Origin: Gemmataceae bacterium
GTDB lineage: Bacteria; Planctomycetota; Planctomycetia; Gemmatales; Gemmataceae
Reading direction: 5' to 3'
Assembly (NCBI GenBank): GCA_022614915.1
Contig: JAKEHV010000268.1
Span: forward strand, 1-35,061
Length of the DNA stretch: 35,061 bases
The translations under genes were made by a program, and so were the position numbers. The notes under the pieces were generated by a model. The model worked only from the letters and a program-made list of their open reading frames with translations. It did not search any database and was not told where the DNA came from. This document shows positions 16,848 through 25,063 of this stretch, piece by piece (positions within the stretch are counted from its first letter, which is position 1; each line of letters begins with the position of its first letter).

Positions 16848-16905
16848 TTACGTTTCGCGCTCGCTGGACGCTATTGCATGGTTGACGGGAGCACGAAACG
16901 TAAAC
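16846..16905. repeat. Second inverted repeat abutting the palindrome
   Basis: GTTTACGTTTCG at 16846 is inverted as CGAAACGTAAAC ending at 16905, with GCTC/GAGC extending the arms past one mismatch and about 26 nt between. It overlaps the end of the 28-bp palindrome, suggesting one composite element. Confidence 0.75.
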
Positions 16906-17064
16906 AATGTCGCAAAACTGATGACAATCGTCTAAAAATGGGACACTTTTAGGATGGCCATCTTGAGTTTCGGCCGACGTTGAGATGTTTCCAAGAAGTG
17001 AATAAACCTCGGATTTTGCGACGGTTGTTTGAGTTGCGAAAAACGGCGAATCCCGCAGTCGATG

Positions 17065-17081
17065 TGGCACGCGGATTGCTA
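17065..17081 (+). promoter_or_regulatory. Sigma-54 (RpoN) promoter
   Basis: TGGCACG-N4-TTGCTA matches the sigma-54 consensus, with GG (17066-17067) and GC (17078-17079) exactly ten bases apart. Transcription would start near 17091, about 39 nt before the ATG at 17130. It would need an enhancer-binding activator, which is not encoded in the window. Confidence 0.75.
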
Positions 17082-17129
17082 ATATACTTCCCCCACAGGC
17101 CGCACAGATGCCTGCTCCAGAGGTGCACC

Positions 17130-17330
17130 ATGAACGGCGAATACCAAGTGCAAAAATCGGGTCTGGCGGGCATCCACTGGACCACTGTTTGCCGCGGCCA
17201 GGAAACCAAGGCCCGCGAGGTCTTCCTCCGCCAGGTGCAACTCTACTCGGTCGGTCGCTTCCGCCTGGTCAACGACCGTGGCGAAATCCTCGAAGAACGC
17301 AAAGCCGCCCTTCGGCTGTTCGCGAATTAG
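17130..17330 (+). CDS. Small protein of unknown function under a sigma-54 promoter
   Basis: 66 residues; ATG at 17130 with GAGG a few bases upstream. The sequence begins MNGEYQVQKSGLAGIHWTTV and contains ETKAREVFLRQVQLYSVGRF and RLVNDRGEILEERKAAL. It has no signal peptide or membrane helix and looks like a compact mixed alpha/beta cytoplasmic protein. The pattern of a mobile helix, a 'GRFRLVNDRGEIL' strand pair and a terminal helix suggests a small conserved domain, but I do not recognise it. The strong sigma-54 promoter indicates conditional expression. The rhomboid gene lies 137 nt downstream on the same strand, beyond a hairpin. Confidence 0.75.
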   Translation: MNGEYQVQKSGLAGIHWTTVCRGQETKAREVFLRQVQLYSVGRFRLVNDRGEILEERKAALRLFAN

Positions 17331-17354
17331 TCCGTTGCTCGCTTTGTTTGATTC

Positions 17355-17399
17355 TTTGCGCCTTCGCGCCTTGTTGCGTGAGGTCTTACACTCACGCAA
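17355..17399 (+). repeat. Hairpin and GCGCCTT repeat remnant
   Basis: TTGCGTGAG (17374-17382) and CTCACGCAA (17391-17399) form a perfect 9-bp stem with an 8-nt loop. The preceding TTTGCGCCTTCGCGCC resembles the widespread 'TTTGCGTCTTTGCGC..GTGAG' intergenic repeat. It could slow or end transcription between the two genes, but no T-run follows. Confidence 0.5.
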
Positions 17400-17467
17400 G
17401 CCAAAGACATGGTTGCCTGTGGGAAAAATGTGACCTATGCTTCATTTTCCCGACAGGATGCAAAACC

Positions 17468-18304
17468 GTGTTGATTCTTTGGGACCAAAACAAATATCCA
17501 GGCCGCCTGGCCTGGGTCACGTGGCTCCTCGTTCTGGCCAATCTCGGCGTTTTTGTCACCCAGCTAGCCCTAGTAGATAACTTCACCTTCGACCTCGCCT
17601 TAGTTCCTGCCGAGGTCGTCAAGAGCCTGCAATCCGGCCCAACTGATGACCCCTCCCGGCCCGCGCCGCCGAAGATCCTCGTGAAGGAAGGGGACAGCTG
17701 GGTCGAAGAAGCGCAGTTTCGTATCCCGAGGCCGTTGACCTTGATCACATCGATGTTTCTGCACGGCAGTTGGCTGCACGTCATCAGCAACATGTGGTTT
17801 CTGTTGATCTTTGGCAGGAATATCGAGCGGGCGATGGGACCAGTGCTTTATCTCGTCTTTTACCTATTTTGCGGCGTGGCTGGGGGAGTGGCCGACATCC
17901 TCGTCGATCCGCAGTCGACAGTGCCCTACATCGGCGCCAGCGGCGCGATCTCGGGAGTGCTGGGCGCCTATTTGATCGTTTACCCTATCAATAAGATCTA
18001 CGTCTGGCTCATTCTGGTCTTCGAATGGCCCGCGTTCATTGTGCTTGGCCAATGGGTACTCGTGCAATACATCAGCACCTTCGAAGCCTTCGCCGACGGC
18101 AGCATCTACGCAGGCGGCGGCGTGGCCTATTGGTCCCACCTGGCCGGCGTCGCCATCGGCATTCTGTTTGTCATCGTCACCCTGTTTTGGCTGCGACTCA
18201 TGCGGCGCCCGGCGAAACCAGTCGGTGAGGCAGCAACACGCTCATGGCCAAAGAAAGACGTGGCTGAACTCGATCCCTACAAGACGTTCTTGTCTCGAAG
18301 TTGA
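17468..18304 (+). CDS. Rhomboid-family intramembrane serine protease
   Basis: 278 residues from the GTG at 17468, chosen because it opens the family's N-terminal segment (WDQNKYPGRLAWVTWLLVLA) and has AGGA nine bases upstream; the nearby ATG at 17458 is out of frame. The inner-membrane rhomboid core is complete: TSMFLHGSWLHVISNMWFLL (loop 1 and helix 2), FGRNIERAMGPVLYL, the catalytic GASGAISG with S158, and H224 in SHLAGVAIG. A larger insert between helices 1 and 2 (about 50-90) is usual for this bacterial subgroup. It cleaves membrane proteins inside the bilayer; the substrate is unknown. Whether it is co-transcribed with the 66-residue gene is unclear. Confidence 0.9.
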   Translation: MLILWDQNKYPGRLAWVTWLLVLANLGVFVTQLALVDNFTFDLALVPAEVVKSLQSGPTDDPSRPAPPKILVKEGDSWVEEAQFRIPRPLTLITSMFLHGSWLHVISNMWFLLIFGRNIERAMGPVLYLVFYLFCGVAGGVADILVDPQSTVPYIGASGAISGVLGAYLIVYPINKIYVWLILVFEWPAFIVLGQWVLVQYISTFEAFADGSIYAGGGVAYWSHLAGVAIGILFVIVTLFWLRLMRRPAKPVGEAATRSWPKKDVAELDPYKTFLSRS

Positions 18305-18379
18305 GGATGACTCAGATTAGATGGATACCTGTCACCGCTTCACCCTTTCACCCCTTTGCCCTTTCACCCCGTTATCCTT

Positions 18380-19927
18380 TCAAGGTGACATCGAGCACAG
18401 CACCAGCACCGTCTGATCGTCCGGCAGCGAGCCCGCCGCGGGCGCGGCGAATTCCGTGAGCAGGCTTTGGCACAGGTCTTCCGCGGTTAAATCAAAGCTT
18501 TTTTCATGAAAGCGGGCCATGCGGCTGGCGGCTAGGCTACGTTGCTGCCTGACCGCCGCGTCGGTCACGCCGTCCGTGTAACAAATAATCGACCAGCGCT
18601 TGCCTTTAAGGCACAACCGGCTCACTTCCCAGGGCGTTTCCAGGTCGATGCCCCAGGGCCGGGTCATGCACGCATCGGGCACTGGCACGGATTGGCCGTC
18701 GACGAAGATCGACGGCGACGGATGCCCTGCCGAGACAAGCAGCAACTCATGGTCCCTGAGATTGAGCGCGCCTACCATGCCGGTGACGAACGTGTCGGCC
18801 CGCGCCTGGCGTATGAGATCGTCCACCCCTTGGAAGACCGAAGGCCAAGGCAGTTGCAGGCTCAATCCCATGCGCAAGCCGGCGCGGACGGCGGCCATCA
18901 GCAAAGCCGCCGGCATGCCGTGGCCCATGGCGTCGGCGATAACGAACGCGACCACGTCGGGGCCGATGCGAAACAAGTCGTAGTAATCGCCGCTGACCTT
19001 GGTGCTTGGCAGGTTGACGGCATAGGCGTCCAAACGCGCATCGACTTCGAATGTCGGCGGAAACAGGCCGAGCTGGATCGTGCGGGCGTGCTGCAGCTCT
19101 TTTTCCATCTCGATCTGCACCTGGCGGTGTCGGGAAAGCTGCAGGTTTTCGAAGGTGAGCCCGGCGTAAGACGCGATGAGGCCCAAATAGCGCAGCATGG
19201 CCCTGGTCATCGGCGTCGCGCTAGGCTGCGCGACGTAGACATGTCCCAATACTCCTTGCCGGCCTTTCAGCGGCACCAAAAAGGACTGCGGCGTCGATTC
19301 GGCCTGACTCTTGGACACCCAGGCCACCACCGAGCTGGCTTCCTCGCTGACTTTCTCGTCGGCCTCTTTCAGCGAATTGTTCAGCGGGAAGTCCTCTTGT
19401 TCCGCTTGCACGATCTCCCAGGTGTAGCCGCTGGGCTTCGCGAGTCCGATCGCCTGAACTTTCGGCCGGAAGGCGCGGCGCACCTCGCCGGCCAGAAATT
19501 CCAGGACCTGTGCCGGATCGTCGATGGGAACGAGTCCTCGTTGAAAGGTGTGCAGACTGTCGATCCAGGGATTGTCCAAGCCTGGACTGGTGTCAGCAGT
19601 GTCGTCCTGCAGCTCCAACTCGGGCGTCGGCGGCGCGGGGGAATCGATCAACGATAGATGGTAGTCGGCGATGCGAAACGGCTTGCGCGGCTCGAGGAAA
19701 ATCTGCTGGATCGGACGATTGTCCACGTAGGTGTGGTTGCGGCTGGAAAGGTCCTGCAACACCCAGCGGCCTTGGTCGGTGCATTGAAGCTGGGCGTGCC
19801 GGCGCGACACCCCCGGATGCGGCAGGTGCACGTTGCAAGAGGGCTCACGGCCAATCAGGAAGCGCGGCCGGTCCAAGGGAATGTGCCGCCGACGGCCTTG
19901 GCCATCCACCACTTCCAGCATTTGCAT
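18380..19927 (-). CDS. FHA-domain SpoIIE/PP2C-type serine phosphatase
   Basis: 515 residues; ATG at 19927 with GGAG nine bases upstream. Residues about 20-95 form an FHA phosphothreonine-binding domain (FLIGREPSCNVHL, GVSRRHAQLQ). Residues about 120-275 resemble a GAF-like sensor, ending in a helical connector with EKELQHARTIQLGLFP. The C-terminal 220 residues are a SpoIIE-type PP2C phosphatase: KVSGDYYDLF and VIADAMGHGMPAALL bind the metals, followed by YTDGVTDA and DDQTVLVL. It probably dephosphorylates an anti-sigma antagonist or a similar target in a partner-switching pathway. No antagonist or anti-sigma kinase lies next to it; the FIST gene is 124 bp upstream on the same strand. Confidence 0.92.
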   Translation of the reverse strand: MQMLEVVDGQGRRRHIPLDRPRFLIGREPSCNVHLPHPGVSRRHAQLQCTDQGRWVLQDLSSRNHTYVDNRPIQQIFLEPRKPFRIADYHLSLIDSPAPPTPELELQDDTADTSPGLDNPWIDSLHTFQRGLVPIDDPAQVLEFLAGEVRRAFRPKVQAIGLAKPSGYTWEIVQAEQEDFPLNNSLKEADEKVSEEASSVVAWVSKSQAESTPQSFLVPLKGRQGVLGHVYVAQPSATPMTRAMLRYLGLIASYAGLTFENLQLSRHRQVQIEMEKELQHARTIQLGLFPPTFEVDARLDAYAVNLPSTKVSGDYYDLFRIGPDVVAFVIADAMGHGMPAALLMAAVRAGLRMGLSLQLPWPSVFQGVDDLIRQARADTFVTGMVGALNLRDHELLLVSAGHPSPSIFVDGQSVPVPDACMTRPWGIDLETPWEVSRLCLKGKRWSIICYTDGVTDAAVRQQRSLAASRMARFHEKSFDLTAEDLCQSLLTEFAAPAAGSLPDDQTVLVLCSMSP

Positions 19928-20050
19928 GAGGGCGCACTCCGGATGCGACGATCGAGCCGATGCCCAGACGCCAGATTCATCTCGCGAGTCTGCCTAATCT
20001 TACCTGTTGCGTGACTGACAAGGGAAGCATTTTTCACCCGATTGGTCAAC

Positions 20051-21217
20051 CTATTCTTCGAACAGAACCAGACTGGCCGTGAAGCCGTGGATGAAATTCT
20101 GGCCCCCGACCGGGCCGAGCTCGCCGGCGGCGAAGAAACCGGCCAACGGCAATCCTCCGGCGCCGGCCTGCACGGCTTGGGCGTCGTGATGCGGGGCGTG
20201 AAATAGGCGCGTGCCACGACCATTGCAGCTAAAGAGCAAGCCGGCCGCTGGCGACGCCGCGTTCGCCTTCTTGTCCTGCTCCAGCAACAAACGCAAGTCC
20301 TCGTCCGCCGTGGCCGCGTCGCGCACGTGGAATTGCACCGTCTGGCCGGCGCGGACACGCTCGGTGATTGCGACCGCTCCGGAGTCACGCTCAATGCCGA
20401 TGACGTTGCGCACCAGGAAATCGCCGCGGTGAAAGCTCTCCTGGTATTCGCTGATGACCCGGCCGACGTGCAACCCTTGCTGCACTAATTGCTGATCGCG
20501 TGGGCTCAGCTGTTGCCAAAGCTCCTGCAATTGGGTGAAGGCGGGCTTGCCGCCAAGCTCCAAAATCAAGTTGTCGCGGGCCTTGGTGATGACCATCGGT
20601 TTGCCGATTGGGCGGCAACCCTGTGAAACCACGCTGCGCGCCTGCATGGGTCCGCGCAAGAGGACGCACACGGCGCCCTGGTCGAGCACACGCTGGCCCA
20701 ACAGCAACGGATTTTGCCCCGGCGCACGCGCGGCGCTCGCCATGCCGCCCACGACGCGCAAGCCTTTTTTCTCCTCGTTGACCTGGCCCAGGAAATCATC
20801 GACTGGAAACGTGTACGGGTCGGCCAACGTAAGCAACCAACTCTCCTTGGGATTTGCCTCGGACAGCTCGTCGGGCCAGCCGAGCAGACTGAATCCCTCG
20901 GAGGTCGGCTCCATCGTCAGCGCGAACGACGTGATCATGACCGGCGTCGCCCAGCGCGCCAACCACAAACTCAAGGCCGGGCCGCCTTCGACCTCGCGAT
21001 CGTTGCCGATGATCGATTCACCCGGACAACCCGCCAGCGCGCGCGGCTTGAGTCGGGCAGTCAGCTCGCGCGCCAGGGTCGCCGCGGCCGCACAATGATG
21101 CGGCGAGTAAAACGTCAGCGCCAGATCGACCGGTCCCTGCCAATTCAATTGACTTAGGCAATCATTCAGGGCTTTTTCGGCGGCGGAGGCAGTCGAAAGG
21201 GCAGCGGCGAAGGGCAT
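20051..21217 (-). CDS. FIST-domain sensor protein
   Basis: 388 residues; ATG at 21217 follows GGAGG at five bases. It has the FIST N and C domains: VDLALTFYSPHHCAAAATLA and LAGCPGESIIGNDREVEGGP in the N half, and FHRGDFLVRNVIGIERDSGA, GLLFSCNGRG and the closing PLAGFFAAGELGPVGG with FIHGFTASLVLF in the C half. FIST proteins are proposed to bind small ligands such as amino acids and to work with signalling output domains. Here no output domain is fused. The FHA-phosphatase gene 124 bp downstream on the same strand is the obvious candidate partner. No signal peptide or membrane helix is seen. Confidence 0.9.
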   Translation of the reverse strand: MPFAAALSTASAAEKALNDCLSQLNWQGPVDLALTFYSPHHCAAAATLARELTARLKPRALAGCPGESIIGNDREVEGGPALSLWLARWATPVMITSFALTMEPTSEGFSLLGWPDELSEANPKESWLLTLADPYTFPVDDFLGQVNEEKKGLRVVGGMASAARAPGQNPLLLGQRVLDQGAVCVLLRGPMQARSVVSQGCRPIGKPMVITKARDNLILELGGKPAFTQLQELWQQLSPRDQQLVQQGLHVGRVISEYQESFHRGDFLVRNVIGIERDSGAVAITERVRAGQTVQFHVRDAATADEDLRLLLEQDKKANAASPAAGLLFSCNGRGTRLFHAPHHDAQAVQAGAGGLPLAGFFAAGELGPVGGQNFIHGFTASLVLFEE

Positions 21218-21271
21218 TGCAGTCCTCCATGGAGTAGCGAAACTCGAAAGATTCTAACGAAATGCGGTGAC

Positions 21272-22216
21272 TTAGCTAATTGCTTTTTCAAAAACGGGGA
21301 AGCTTCCCTGACGGCGAAAGTTCCTTTGATAGAAGGTCAAGAGTTCCGGCGCGTCGGAGGGCGCTTGCGCCGCCAGCGCGGACACGTCGTCGGAATCGCG
21401 CATGCGGAAGGCGGCGTGGCCCAGAAGCTCCATGCCCAAGAGCGGCAGTTTGACATCTTGCTTGGCGACAAAGCTGAACAGTCCCTTGATGCGCTTGGTC
21501 GATTGGTTTTCTGCGCCGAACGCGCCCAAGCGGTAACAAGGCATGTTCGGGTCCACGGCGTGCGGATCGGCGTAGGTCGGCTCGTAAACCAGGATGCCGA
21601 CCGCGACCAGCTCGCCCCCTTGGCGGCTGCGAATCGCGAACAGCGCTTCCGGCTGGAAATAGGGATTGAAGAATAGATGCTTTTCCAGCGCTTTGGCGTC
21701 ATTCAGTTGAATCAATTTGGGCATGAGCGTAAGGATGGCCGGCGCGTCTTGCGGGTGAACCTGGGACACTCCGGTCACGCCGCGCGCCGCCGGGGTCGGC
21801 ATTTCCACCAAATCGATCACGAAATTGATCATGTCGCGGGCTTTAACGAAGCCGCGCTGAAGAAAGTATTCCTGCACGATCGGCCAATCCGTGCGATAGG
21901 CGGCGAACGCTTTGGCAATCCCCCGCCGCTTCATTTCAGTCAAGGCAGCGATAAACAATGGCTCGGTGCACGCGTCCTGGCCCGGCAAACACCAAGGGGC
22001 GCTCATTCTTCCGTTCGGATTGAACGAGCAATAGCCGACAACCCTGCCGCCCTCCTCTGCAAAGAAGCGCAGCCCGGGATCGAAGTCGCGGGCACGCGTG
22101 CGGCGCTGGATTTCTTGCACCGTCGCCGGCTTGAACCGGGGCAACGCCGCCGCCGCGGTATTGTAGATCTCTACCTGGGCGGCCTCGTCGCCCGGCCGAA
22201 AATTGCGGATCATCAT
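21272..22216 (-). CDS. GNAT-family N-acetyltransferase
   Basis: 314 residues from the first of two adjacent ATGs (22216 and 22213). The N half is a GNAT fold: MIRNFRPGDEAAQVEIYN at strand 1, FFAEEGGRVVGYCSFNPNGR at strands 3-4, LTEMKRRGIAKAFAAY near the acetyl-CoA loop, and EYFLQRGFVKARDMINFVID at the end. The pyrophosphate loop is weaker than the usual R/QxxGxG/A. The C half (about 165-314) looks like a second, degenerate acyltransferase-like domain. The substrate is unknown. Its stop lies about 55 bp from the FIST gene on the same strand. It is divergent from the pterin dehydratase gene. Confidence 0.8.
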   Translation of the reverse strand: MMIRNFRPGDEAAQVEIYNTAAAALPRFKPATVQEIQRRTRARDFDPGLRFFAEEGGRVVGYCSFNPNGRMSAPWCLPGQDACTEPLFIAALTEMKRRGIAKAFAAYRTDWPIVQEYFLQRGFVKARDMINFVIDLVEMPTPAARGVTGVSQVHPQDAPAILTLMPKLIQLNDAKALEKHLFFNPYFQPEALFAIRSRQGGELVAVGILVYEPTYADPHAVDPNMPCYRLGAFGAENQSTKRIKGLFSFVAKQDVKLPLLGMELLGHAAFRMRDSDDVSALAAQAPSDAPELLTFYQRNFRRQGSFPVFEKAIS

Positions 22217-22401
22217 GGCTTCGAACCTGCGAGTTCCGCTCTGCCGATTGGAAGACATTATACACGGTACAATCGGTCGCGGAACAGCGCTTGGATGCGA
22301 GAGTAGGGCTAACGCTGGCGATCATTGAATGGTAGAATGGCTCCTGAAGAGGACCCCGGATACTTTCCGGAAAAGGAAAGCGTTTGCGGAGGTGCACGAT
22401 C

Positions 22402-22770
22402 ATGGCACAAACAAAAGAGAAAACCTATAGCGAATCGGAAATCCCCGGCAAACTCGCCGCCCTAGGGCTGGCCGAGTGGTACCTCGAAGACGGTTGGCTG
22501 CGGCGCAAGTACACGACCGACGGCTGGCCGACGACATTGATGCTGACCAATGCGATCGGCTATCTGTGCGAAGCCGCCTATCACCATGCCGATCTGTCGG
22601 TCACGTGGGGCAAGCTTTGGGTGAAGCTGCAGACGCACTCTGCCGGCGGCATCACCGACAAAGACTTCGGGTTAGCGCAAAAGATCGAGGAAGTGGTGCT
22701 GTGGCGGCCGGCGAAGGACGGGCCTTTTGAAGGAGGCACGCCGAACAAGTTCGTGCAAGGAAAGAAATAG
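22402..22770 (+). CDS. 4a-hydroxytetrahydrobiopterin dehydratase (PCD/DCoH family)
   Basis: 122 residues; ATG at 22402 with GCGGAGG upstream. The family signature is intact: EAAYHHADLSVTWGKLWVKL with H61-H62, then H79 in THSAGGITDKD and the following aspartates. Members dehydrate 4a-hydroxy-pterins formed by aromatic amino acid hydroxylases, or act in molybdopterin metabolism. No aromatic hydroxylase is nearby, so the role is uncertain. The C-terminus (FEGGTPNKFVQGKK) extends about twenty residues beyond the shortest members. The gene is convergent with the RRM gene and a long palindrome follows it at once. Confidence 0.88.
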   Translation: MAQTKEKTYSESEIPGKLAALGLAEWYLEDGWLRRKYTTDGWPTTLMLTNAIGYLCEAAYHHADLSVTWGKLWVKLQTHSAGGITDKDFGLAQKIEEVVLWRPAKDGPFEGGTPNKFVQGKK

Positions 22771-22773
22771 AGC

Positions 22774-22840
22774 CGTAGCCGAATTCGCAAGAATTCCGGG
22801 TGTGCCCCGTCCATCCCGCATTCTTGCGAATACGGCTACG
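22774..22840. repeat. Dispersed palindrome, probable bidirectional terminator
   Basis: CGTAGCCGAATTCGCAAG (from 22774) is inverted, with few mismatches, as CTTGCGAATACGGCTACG (to 22840); arms are about 26 nt with a short loop. It starts four bases after the pterin dehydratase stop. A related copy lies at 23465, so it is a dispersed element. Confidence 0.8.
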
Positions 22841-22849
22841 TGCGCAACG

Positions 22850-22882
22850 AAAAACCCCGGCCAAGGAGAGACTTCGCCGGGG
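22850..22882 (-). terminator. Rho-independent terminator of the RRM gene
   Basis: On the minus strand CCCCGGC and GCCGGGG, with an inner AAG/CTT extension, form a stem about 22 nt past the stop at 22905. Five T residues follow (22854-22850). Confidence 0.8.
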
Positions 22883-22904
22883 CATGTATTGCAGGGAGAG
22901 AGGT

Positions 22905-23297
22905 TTAGTATCGCCGTCCGCGGTCGGAGCCGCCGAAGTTGCCGCGGGGTCGCGAGCCGCCGCCGCCATAGCCGCCGCCGCCCCCGCCGCCGTAGCCGCC
23001 GCCGCGCTGGCCGCCGCCATAGCCGCCGCCGCCCATGGCCGGTCGCTCCTCGCGCGGCCGGGCTTCATTGACCTTGAGCGGCCGATCGTTGTGCTGGAAA
23101 CCGTTGAGGCCGTCAATTGCTTGCTGCGCCTCCTGGTCGTTTTCCATTTCCACGAAGCCGAAGCCTCGCGACCGGCCGGTGTCGCGGTCCATGATGACCT
23201 GAGCGCGCGTCACCTTGCCATACTTGCTGAAGAGTTCGTAGAGATCGTCTTGAGTAACCGCCCAAGCGAGGTTACCGACAAAGATATTCTTAGCCAT
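22905..23297 (-). CDS. Glycine-rich RNA-binding protein with one RRM domain
   Basis: 130 residues starting MAKNIFVGNLAWAVTQDDLY at 23297. One RRM fills residues 3-80: RNP2 is IFVGNL (5-10) and RNP1 is RGFGFVEM (44-51), both with the aromatic residues that stack on RNA bases. The tail is almost pure Gly-Tyr-Arg (repeats of GGGGYGGG), ending in GSDRGRRY. This is the bacterial counterpart of plant and cyanobacterial glycine-rich RNA-binding proteins, often linked to cold or stress responses. It is cytoplasmic and probably binds single-stranded RNA as a chaperone. The ribosome binding site is weak and the upstream region long, leaving room for control at the 5' UTR. It has its own terminator. Confidence 0.93.
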   Translation of the reverse strand: MAKNIFVGNLAWAVTQDDLYELFSKYGKVTRAQVIMDRDTGRSRGFGFVEMENDQEAQQAIDGLNGFQHNDRPLKVNEARPREERPAMGGGGYGGGQRGGGYGGGGGGGYGGGGSRPRGNFGGSDRGRRY

Positions 23298-23887
23298 CCA
23301 ACAAAAACCCTTTCCGTGCCCGAGCCAACAAGCTCTTTGCGAATCGTCCAAAGACGGGGCACCTGTTCGAATCCAAAATACACACACGATCCGCCCGGTT
23401 GCCCGGGTGCGGATTCCTCCAAACAATTGTGCGCCAACCCGGACAACCGGGCCGCGACGTCCGGCGTAGCCGAATTCGCAAGCATTCGAGTCACCGGAAC
23501 TCTCCCGAGTTCCGTTACATGCTCTTGCGAGTTCCGCTCTATCGATCTAGGAAACTGCCAACGACTCGCTTTCTCCGGCCGAGTGCGAAAACGTTAAACC
23601 ATGCGTCGAAGCGGCCCAGCTCCTGCCGGCCAGGATTGCGGGACCGGTTTGCCCACCTTCTCGAAATCTTTCGCACGGGACCGTAGCCACGACGTGATAC
23701 GCCAACGAAAAACGCGAAAAAGAAGGGAAGACCGAACTGGGAACGAAACTGGCATCGACGACACCCAACTCTTGCTCCGGACCAATGCCGGACATAGTCT
23801 GCAATCTTACAGCAAGCGTCGCCGGATTCCAACAGGAATTCCTCACTTCTTACGAACAGAATCTGGGCCGCCTGGGGTAATCCAGCA
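23298..23887. other. Intergenic region between the RRM and oxidoreductase genes
   Basis: About 590 bp without a gene I can support. It holds the RRM leader, a second CGTAGCCGAATTC-type repeat (23465-23539) and a stretch (23600-23887) with open frames in both directions but no recognisable protein. The frame running 23846-23547 on the minus strand has no ribosome binding site or family signature. Confidence 0.5.
23465..23539. repeat. Second copy of the CGTAGCCGAATTCGC repeat with inner hairpin
   Basis: CGTAGCCGAATTCGCAAGC at 23465 matches the left arm of the palindrome at 22774. An inner perfect hairpin CGGAACTC-TCCC-GAGTTCCG and a diverged right arm (CTCTTGCGAGTTCCGCTC, ending 23539) follow. 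Confidence 0.7.
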
Positions 23888-25051
23888 TCAATCTGAACGA
23901 CTCGCTGTCCTGACCCAGCGCCCTTGGCGATGGCTGCGCAGGATTGCTTCACAAAGAACAATCTCGCGATGGCCGTCCGCGAAGGTTGGGAAGTTTCGCG
24001 GTGACTGGTAATCGCCTTTTCGAACAATGTCGTAGACCGCACGGAAAAGTTGCTTGAACGTGTCCGGGAAGCCTTCATTGTGACCGCCAGGATAGCTGGT
24101 GAAGGGGCGCGCGCGCGGCGAAAGCAGGGCAGGATCGCGCACGAGAAGTTCATTGGGACGGTCCCGGCGGCCGAGCCAGAGTTCGTTGGGCCGTTCGCTG
24201 TTCCAGGCGAGCGCGCCTTTGGCGCCGGCGATTTCCAGGCGGACACAGTTCTTGCGGCCCGCAGAGACCTGCGAAACAGCAGTGACGCCACGCGCCCCGC
24301 CGCGAAAATGCAACAGGACCGAGCCGTAGTCCTCGGTCGTGATGGCGACCGGTTCCGTCGCCGGCGCTGTGTTGATCTTGCCTTGAAAGGTTTCGACGGA
24401 GCCTTTGGGTTTGCGACGCGTCGGCACTATGGTTTTGAGGTCGGCGCAGACTTCCTCGACTTCCAAACCCGTAACCGATTGCGCAAGGTCCAGCCAATGC
24501 GTGCCGATGTCAGCGACGGCGCGCAGCGCGCCGCCCTCCTCCGCCAGCACGCGCCAGTTGAAGTCCGTGTCGTACAAGAGCCAGTCCTGCACGTAGGAAC
24601 CGGTGACGTGATAGATTTCGCCCAAATCGCCGGCCGCGATGCGCTCCCTCATTTCCAAGCAAAGAGGATAGAAGCGGATGTTGTAGCATACCGCCGCCAC
24701 GCTCTTCGTCTTTTCCGCCAGGGCGACCAAATCGGCGGATTCGATGGTGTTCATCGCCAGAGGCTTCTCGCAAACGACGTGCTTGCCGGCCGACAGGGCG
24801 CACCGGCACTGTTCGTAGTGAAAGCGATTGGGCGAAGTGATGTGCACGACATGGACATTGGCATCGGCAAGTAATTCATCGAAGGAAGCGTAGCCGCGCG
24901 GCACGCCAAGCTTCGCAGCCAGGTTGCGGGATTTTTCCGGCGAAGAGCCCAGCACACCGACGACTGGGATGTTGAGTCGGCGCAGTGCTTCGATGTGCAC
25001 CGGGCCGATGAAACCTGTGCCAACGACGGCGGCGTTAAGCGGTGTGGTCAT
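23888..25051 (-). CDS. Gfo/Idh/MocA-family oxidoreductase
   Basis: 387 residues starting [20 protein letters not shown]. The Rossmann glycine motif GTGFIG is at residues 10-15. The family markers VVCEKPLA near residue 93 and [13 protein letters not shown] near 170, holding the histidine that often takes part in catalysis, are present. The C-terminal GFO_IDH_MocA alpha/beta domain runs to about 370. Members oxidise or reduce sugars, inositols and related alcohols with NAD(P). The long acidic/basic insert (about 205-240) is typical of planctomycete paralogs. There is no signal peptide, so it should be cytoplasmic. It starts 12 nt after the ceramidase-like gene, implying one operon. Confidence 0.92.
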   Translation of the reverse strand: MTTPLNAAVVGTGFIGPVHIEALRRLNIPVVGVLGSSPEKSRNLAAKLGVPRGYASFDELLADANVHVVHITSPNRFHYEQCRCALSAGKHVVCEKPLAMNTIESADLVALAEKTKSVAAVCYNIRFYPLCLEMRERIAAGDLGEIYHVTGSYVQDWLLYDTDFNWRVLAEEGGALRAVADIGTHWLDLAQSVTGLEVEEVCADLKTIVPTRRKPKGSVETFQGKINTAPATEPVAITTEDYGSVLLHFRGGARGVTAVSQVSAGRKNCVRLEIAGAKGALAWNSERPNELWLGRRDRPNELLVRDPALLSPRARPFTSYPGGHNEGFPDTFKQLFRAVYDIVRKGDYQSPRNFPTFADGHREIVLCEAILRSHRQGRWVRTASRSD

Positions 25052-25063
25052 GGCATCGACCAG

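Larger units (their letters stand above)
16730..17129. other. Intergenic region upstream of thrC and of the 66-residue gene
   Basis: About 400 bp with no gene. It holds a 28-bp perfect palindrome (16784-16847), a second nested inverted repeat (16846-16905) and a sigma-54 promoter (17065-17081). The thrC promoter should lie at its left end but no clear match was found. Between 16906 and 17064 nothing is recognised, though this is where an upstream activator site would be expected. Confidence 0.6.

Noticed and set aside
23547-23846. 99-codon frame on the minus strand in the gap before the oxidoreductase gene's downstream side
   Set aside because: No ribosome binding site, no family signature and no conserved-looking composition; kept only as part of the described gap.
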